The notes under the pieces were generated by a model that was not told the origin of the DNA, did not search any database, and saw nothing but the letters and a program-made list of their open reading frames with translations. Made by a program: the position numbers and the translations under genes. From positions 37,623,618 through 37,687,617 of the forward strand of contig OX381707.1 in the NCBI GenBank assembly GCA_947462335.1: DNA of 64,000 nt. Reading direction: 5' to 3'. Position 1 is the stretch's first letter, and each line of letters starts with the position of its first letter. This DNA is from Harmothoe impar. Lineage: Eukaryota; Annelida; Polychaeta; Phyllodocida; Polynoidae. Shown one piece after another: positions 58,252 through 64,000 of the stretch.

Positions 58252-58583
58252 GGTGTCTCACAATAGCGGGCCGATGGGAAAGTCTTTGACCGGGTGCAAT
58301 CTTTGACAAGGTGCAGTCTTTGACCGGAGGCAATCTTTAACTGGGTGCAATCTTTGTCCGGGGGCAAGTTTTGATTGGCTTGATAAAAAAACGCATTATT
58401 TAGCGCATAAGAAAATACAAATGGGCTGAAATGTTAATGCATGATAATTATAATCCTTTAAATTTGTAGTTTCATTCGACCAAAATAGCTATCTGCCCTA
58501 AACAAACCGTTTTCTATCAAGCCGGTCAAAGATTGCACCCAGTCAAAGACTTTCACATTGTCCCAATCTCGTGAGACACAGCC
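58252..58583. mobile_element. MITE with GTGCAATCTTTGAC inverted and tandem motifs
   Basis: Left gaggtgtctcacaatagcgg followed by gaaagtctttgaccgggtgc; right gcacccagtcaaagactttc followed by tctcgtgagacacagcct. Four to five tandem (t)gcaatctttgaccggg units at the left end. It starts 31 bp after the GPCR stop. Confidence 0.82.
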
Positions 58584-58584
58584 T

Positions 58585-59224
58585 AAAGGCCAACACCCAC
58601 AAGGCGTTCTATGGCTTGTAAACCTTTGCGTTCTATGCCTGTTGCGTTCTAGGAGCCTTGCTTATACTCCAAATCGCAATGGTTCCCACATCTTATTGCA
58701 AGCTTCAAATCCCACTGTACACATGTACATGGCACAGAATCTCTGCATAATGGACTGCAGTAACTTTATATGTAAGCATTAAGTGTTGCATTTGGGGGGA
58801 GTTACTTCATAATAATTGTGCTTATAGTTGCTTTACTAAAGAGGGGATATCTATTAATTTATCCTTTGAAATAATAATATCATGTGGGCCTAGTGGTGGG
58901 CAGATTATATATACTTTTCATGAAAAATGGTTGTAAAATGTCGTTTGTGTATCATCAGAAATAGGGAGTGCCCCCCCTGACTTTCCAGATGATTGAAATG
59001 TATCATGTCCATAATGAATTCGCAGAGATTTCCCTTTTAAGCAAGGAAAAATATCTAATTATTTAGATATTATTTTGTGACCAATTCGCAACAGATCCTT
59101 TGCAGTTTTATCTCCCTGTTGTAGTTACATCTGTTGCGAATTGGAGGCAGTTCTCCAATTCGCAACAGATTGCCAATTCGCAGAGATATACCAGCATAAA
59201 TCGCCCTGTGGGATTCGACCTTTT
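58585..59224. mobile_element. TIR element, family AAGGTCAAATCCCACAACGC, copy 5 (decayed)
   Basis: Left aaaggccaacacccacaagg, right cgccctgtgggattcgacctt. The inside keeps several aattcgcaacag motifs. More diverged than the other copies. Confidence 0.6.
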
Positions 59225-61369
59225 GCCAGTTTGAATCTTTACCTGTTCTGACCTGAACCACTTTACATGTATAACTATGACAACACAGGAGATCAATCAG
59301 GACAGTCTACCTCGTTCTGATTAGCCCTCTGCAATACTCTGCAAGAATGGCTGGATGCCCTCCCAGCAGATTATTAGGATAAAGCTGGGCCTGCACTATC
59401 CGTTTTTCTGGTCCATTCTCACGAAAGTAAATCAACATGATCGTGGTAACATAACTCTAGCATGAACGATTGCCTATTTTAAAGGGTTGTTTCCGTTTAC
59501 ATCATGGCATCTGATTTGTGAGAATAGCCCCAATTTGACAACACTATATATATCGGGTATAGTCTCAGCATATGAGCCATCTTAATGTGAGATATTAAAG
59601 GGGTATGCCAGGGTCTATGCATACGGCACCTGATGGCAAAAGATGAAACTACCTAAAACCATGATAAAATCATGTCTTCCTGTTGTATATGGTTGTCTTA
59701 AGTAACTTACCTTTATTAACCCTTTGAATGTCAGACTATGACATTCTTCACATCTTATCACTGTGTTACTATGCTACTGCCAAAAGCTATGCGTTACTCG
59801 ATTTTGACCTGTCTGGGCAGACTATAAAATATTTCAATATCACCCTAACTGTATTGATTTATCAATGAATCACTATTATTTTGAAAGTAATGTGTATCTT
59901 ACAATGCTATGTACATATGGCTAAGGTTTTGATTACAAATTGTTGGCAACTTTCTCTTCTGTGTTGCAAAATATAGAAAAAAATACAACTAATTTATTTT
60001 GTGTTTTTCCCCATAATCGTTCATGGCTCATTGGTTTCACCTATGACTACTATGGATTGATTATGTGCCAGACCATCTCCTCTAAATATCTGAGAAGATT
60101 GGTTGAGATATTATTGGTCAATATTTCAAGTTCAAAAACGTTGAAAAAATAGGGTTTGCACCATACGCAGCCATAGGGGTGCCCTATCTTCAAATGTCAA
60201 TATATCAAAATCTAGCACTATGAGACTATGGGAGATGGGCATAACATGTCCAGCCGTTGATCTCCCCACGACTATAATTGTGACCAGGCTTAAGAAATGA
60301 CCCCTTTGTGGCAGGGCTTTTAGTTCTGGTTTTGGCCCCCGGGGGGAACCAGGATGGCATAATTCAAGTAGAAATGCTCTAAAATTATTTTTTTCTGTAG
60401 AATACGATAGACTTCTTGGAATCATCCTATCTTTGCTGCTTACATTCCATATTTGGAATGCAAAAAGAATTTTTCTATGAAAAAATATATGCACACATAT
60501 CACTTTCTGGTCACCATGGAAACCATTCCATTACTCAAAAAGGGAGATAATTGTCGCAATTTCCTAGAAATCCCGATCAGTTACTCAAAGCTGAAAACAG
60601 ATTGTAAAAACTCCCTACAGAACCAAATTTAGACCAAATTCTTTTTATTTGGTTAACTATCAATAAAACAGATTTTCATGATAATTACTATTACATTTTA
60701 TCATGGGATGTGTCAGGCAGGTGAGAGATGGAAACACAAGCATCGAGTATATATTTATTTCGACATATCACGCGGCCCCACCAGATTGGTTCCGCCGCTG
60801 CCCTGTTGGTGTCGCCCCCAACCATGCACCCGAAGGTGGTTTGATTGATAATGCAAGCAGAAGCTGAAGTTACAGTGGTTCAAATAAAGAATTTATACAA
60901 AGAATAATGATATCATCATGTTTTACTGTGTAATCCTTTGTGGACTGGTTAATTAGAAATTATAAGATTTATTGTTATTAATGTTGTATCAGCCTATGCT
61001 AGCATCTCTATACTTTTTCTTGGAGTAACTCCTCATTGAGGAGATACAAGCCATTGAGTTAGTAGCAACAAGCATGCTATTTCTTTATTTTCCTGACAAC
61101 CACCCTTTGTACATTGTATACCGGCTATGCTATTATGAGATAACCCACTTCAACTGAATTAGTTCTATAGGCTCAGTGATGATATTATGCTTTTAAAACC
61201 AACACAGCTGAAGGATGGTTAGGAGGTTCATAGGGCCCATACATACCCAACCTGGGACAACAAGATCCACGGATTACACTTCGATGAGATAAGGGACAAA
61301 ATAGGTGAAGAATAATATTGTAGGGGTGATGTGGCGGTGTACTTACTCTCTCGTTGCTACTGCATGCTG
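59225..61369. other. Intergenic, no gene seen
   Basis: AT-rich anonymous DNA. One GTCACCATGGAAAC X-box-like motif at 60,510. No supported exon. Confidence 0.5.
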
Positions 61370-61680
61370 TTAAAGGGGTTTGCTAGTTCCTACACAGAAG
61401 CCACCTGGCGGCAAAAATCGAAGCTCCTGAAAAGTATTCTTTAAGCTGTATTCATATTCCTACATAGACTACTTTCCCTGAAAATGCTGTTTTCCTATTC
61501 ATTTCTATAGTTAAGGTACTCCTTTGCTCAAATGGCCGTATCATGAAAGTTAGTACCGTGACATGGCAATTTCTTTTGATTTTTTATTAGATAATAAATC
61601 AAACTAACATAATCCTGAGTTATATGCAAAAGTCAATAGAACATATCAGTAATCCTGCTAGAAGTAGAAAGTCCCTTTAA
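61370..61680. mobile_element. TIR element with TTCCTACACAGAAGCCACC, copy B
   Basis: Left ttaaaggggtttgctagttc, right agtagaaagtccctttaa; bordered by TTAA at both ends. An internally deleted version of 43,763-44,295. Confidence 0.82.
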
Positions 61681-62045
61681 TAGCGGGCAAACTGGTCCAG
61701 ATCTCAGAAAGTGACAGACAGTGTCACTAGGTGTAATCTGTTTTTAGCCAAAAATGGCAGCCATTTTGTTTTTGATTTTTCGACCATAATTACAACATCA
61801 AGGTAGGAGATGTTATACAGCAGATTTAGATTCAGCACACCCACATTATCCTAATCCAACTCTAAAACCAATTCTACTAAAAAATGCCTGAACAATTTGG
61901 ATTTTCTGAAAATCGCTCCTGACTAATTTGTGTTTTTATGGAGATCTCTTCTTGGTTGGGTAACAATAAATTGGTCCCTTGAAGGAAGGAACAACTGTCT
62001 TGGGGTCTCGTATCATTTCTACTTTCCTTAGGGTATCATTCCGAA

Positions 62046-62888
62046 GTGTGTGTAACGTACCAACATCCAACACGGGGCATCTGCCAACAAAGTTGCACTA
62101 CTACATTGAGAAAAAAGGATTTTGGAGGAAACATTGGACTCTTTCAATATATCATGGTAGTCAACAACCAGCTCACAATCAACGAGGATAAGACAAAAGT
62201 TCTTTGGACTTACCCCAAGACTACACCCATTAATACTACAGGCTTGGAGATCACAATGAATGGGAAGGACCTAGGAGTTGTAAACACCTTCAACTACCTG
62301 GGAGTGGTAGTAGACCACCATCTGTCCTTCTGTCAGCATCTCCAGAAGGTAATTGGGATGGTAAAAGGGAAGTACACACAACTATGGAATACTAGAAAGG
62401 AAACTGACAAGAGAACGACCATGATGATCTATAAAACCATGGTCCTACCTTGTCTTGAATTCTGCCCTCTAATACTTGACAGTGGTCCTTGATGGGCTGT
62501 GAAGAAATTGCAGACGATGCAAAATGATTGCCTGCGCATCGTCAACAATATCCACGATGCACGAGAGGCCAACGTGGATGAACTACATGAGAACGCCTTG
62601 CTGGAAAAACTACATGCGAGAAGAAACCGACAGGTGCTACTATACATGTATGGACGATCAAGGTGTGCAGACAACCTGATACGCCCTACCAGAATCCTCC
62701 GCGGAAACGATAAGGCGAGATTCAAGCTTAGGCGCCCCATCAAGAACAGCTATGTGGGGAGCCCGGAATACAGGGGTTCCAGACTCTGGGACAGACTCAC
62801 AGCTGCATAGCAGAAGAGTGCTTCCAAACTGGCCTTCAGGAACAGTCTGACGCCCGCCAACCTACCTTTGGAACGCTTAGTTATCTAG
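62046..62888 (+). pseudogene. LINE (non-LTR retrotransposon) reverse transcriptase, C-terminal part
   Basis: VNNQLTINEDKTKVLW, VVNTFNYLGVVVDHHLSFCQ and TMMIYKTMVLPCLEF match the end of the reverse-transcriptase domain and thumb of Jockey/CR1-type LINEs. After an in-frame TGA (62,490-62,492) the same frame goes on as AVKKLQTMQNDCLRIVNNI and SRLWDRLTAA. After a second stop (62,808-62,810) it continues KLAFRNSLTPANLPLERLV. Two stops and the missing 5' part make it dead. Confidence 0.8.
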
Positions 62889-63085
62889 TAAACCAAACAA
62901 CAGTTATGTCATTTGTAATGACAATTAATCTATCTTGATCACAAGAATCAAGTATGTACACTGACATAATTTAATTGACTTGGACTCCTGATCACTATAT
63001 CCTTTCATAGAAACACCATGGCATTTGTTGAAAAACGTCTTTAATGATACGAATACATTATGCCAATAAAAATCTTATCTAATCT
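62889..63085 (+). mobile_element. LINE 3' untranslated region
   Basis: Follows the dead reverse-transcriptase frame and ends in aataaaaatcttatctaatc, a simple ATCTA-type tail as seen in CR1/L2-like LINEs. Confidence 0.45.
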
Positions 63086-64000
63086 AGTCTAATTTATCTT
63101 TTGCATCTAATGAATAGCATATCTAGACTTGGTGGTATTGATAATAATGTTTGTTACCATAGAAAGTACAGTTATCATGGTAACTGCATTTAGTGTGGTA
63201 ATTATTATTACCATGATATGTTCACATAGATTCAGTATTCTATAGACATAGTGTAATACAGTTTACTAGCAACATAGATACAGTACTAACCCAGCTAGCA
63301 AAACTCATGGTAAATCGCAACAATTTACATCATTTTGTGATTGGTGATGACATCATTTGCTTATGAGTTTGAGTTTATAATTTCTATTGGCAACATAATA
63401 ATCACATTACAATGGGCGCTTTTTATTTCCCAGTCGTCATTTCAATTTACTATTTTGGACCAGTTATTATAAACCCATGATTGAGGGAATGTCACTTAGA
63501 GATTGTCATTCAGAGTTCACATTTAGTGCTTAAATGTCAGTAATATAGTATACCGTCAGTTTTGGTTTCCAAGATGTCTCATATGCAAAAAGTTTTTACG
63601 TGTCTTTTTGCATTGTTTTTTATGTAAGAATATTTATGTGTATTTTACATAAACATGGCCTCTCGCATGACGTTATGGAATTATGCCATGCCCTTTCACC
63701 TCATAATAGGTAGCATTAGCTATGTAAATGCATACAATGTATTAAGCATGCAACAAATATAATGAATACATACTGCATGCCATTGAAAGTCAATGTGCCC
63801 GGATAGCTAGTCTGTTTACTAACATTAGATTAAACAATGGTTGTTAAAAATGTGTATCTAACATCAATAGGACACCACATACATCAGTGATCCTAATAGC
63901 AGTACATCCATGAACTATGGAGGTAAGTGTGGATCTACTTCATGTAATCAGTCATTTGAATGACATATTCAATTATTTTGAGAATGCAATGAAGAGCAAC
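63086..64000. other. Intergenic, no gene seen
   Basis: AT-rich; X-box-like gttatcatggtaac at about 63,170. No exon or repeat identified. Confidence 0.5.

Overview
The window is animal nuclear DNA. Genes are split by GT-AG introns, intergenic DNA is long and AT-rich, and there are (TA)n microsatellites and many short inverted-repeat transposons. The mix of a metazoan nitric oxide synthase, a rhodopsin-class receptor, a tetraspanin, Penelope-like and LINE remnants and very abundant MITEs suggests an invertebrate, perhaps marine (a lancelet or a lophotrochozoan would fit). The sequence alone does not fix the species.

Bases 1-14,090 hold the 3' two thirds of a nitric oxide synthase (NOS) gene on the + strand. 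I could place 22 coding exons, one of them tentative, in one continuous frame of about 938 residues. They run from the oxygenase domain just after the expected haem-binding segment, through a linker and the FMN domain, to the FAD/NADPH domain and a stop at 13,168-13,170. Three regulatory features of classical NOS look missing or changed: a recognisable calmodulin helix, the autoinhibitory FMN-domain insert and the C-terminal tail. The introns carry unusual repeats, including a 40-bp minisatellite that multiplies a splice donor about ten times.

Bases 14,100-36,400 are a gene-poor desert. It holds a Penelope-like element remnant (GIY-YIG endonuclease, - strand), several families of inverted-repeat elements and a perfect 32-bp-arm palindrome. 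An apparently intronless tetraspanin gene (- strand, 36,467-37,228) follows. About 1.8 kb from it, an inverted-repeat transposon (38,526-39,157) carries a nearly identical 236-bp piece of that gene, which looks like recent gene-fragment capture.

Bases 39,200-54,900 again hold no gene I can support. They contain a large foldback structure built from about 42-bp tandem units (41,878-43,611) and more MITEs. A two-exon part of a class A GPCR lies on the + strand at 55,775-58,220, just downstream of a Tigger/pogo-like MITE with an internal 79-bp tandem array. The last 5 kb contain a decayed LINE reverse-transcriptase 3' end (about 62,046-63,085) and otherwise anonymous AT-rich DNA.

The genes show no sign of acting together. 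The main interest lies in the divergent NOS and in how transposons and tandem repeats have rearranged pieces of host genes.
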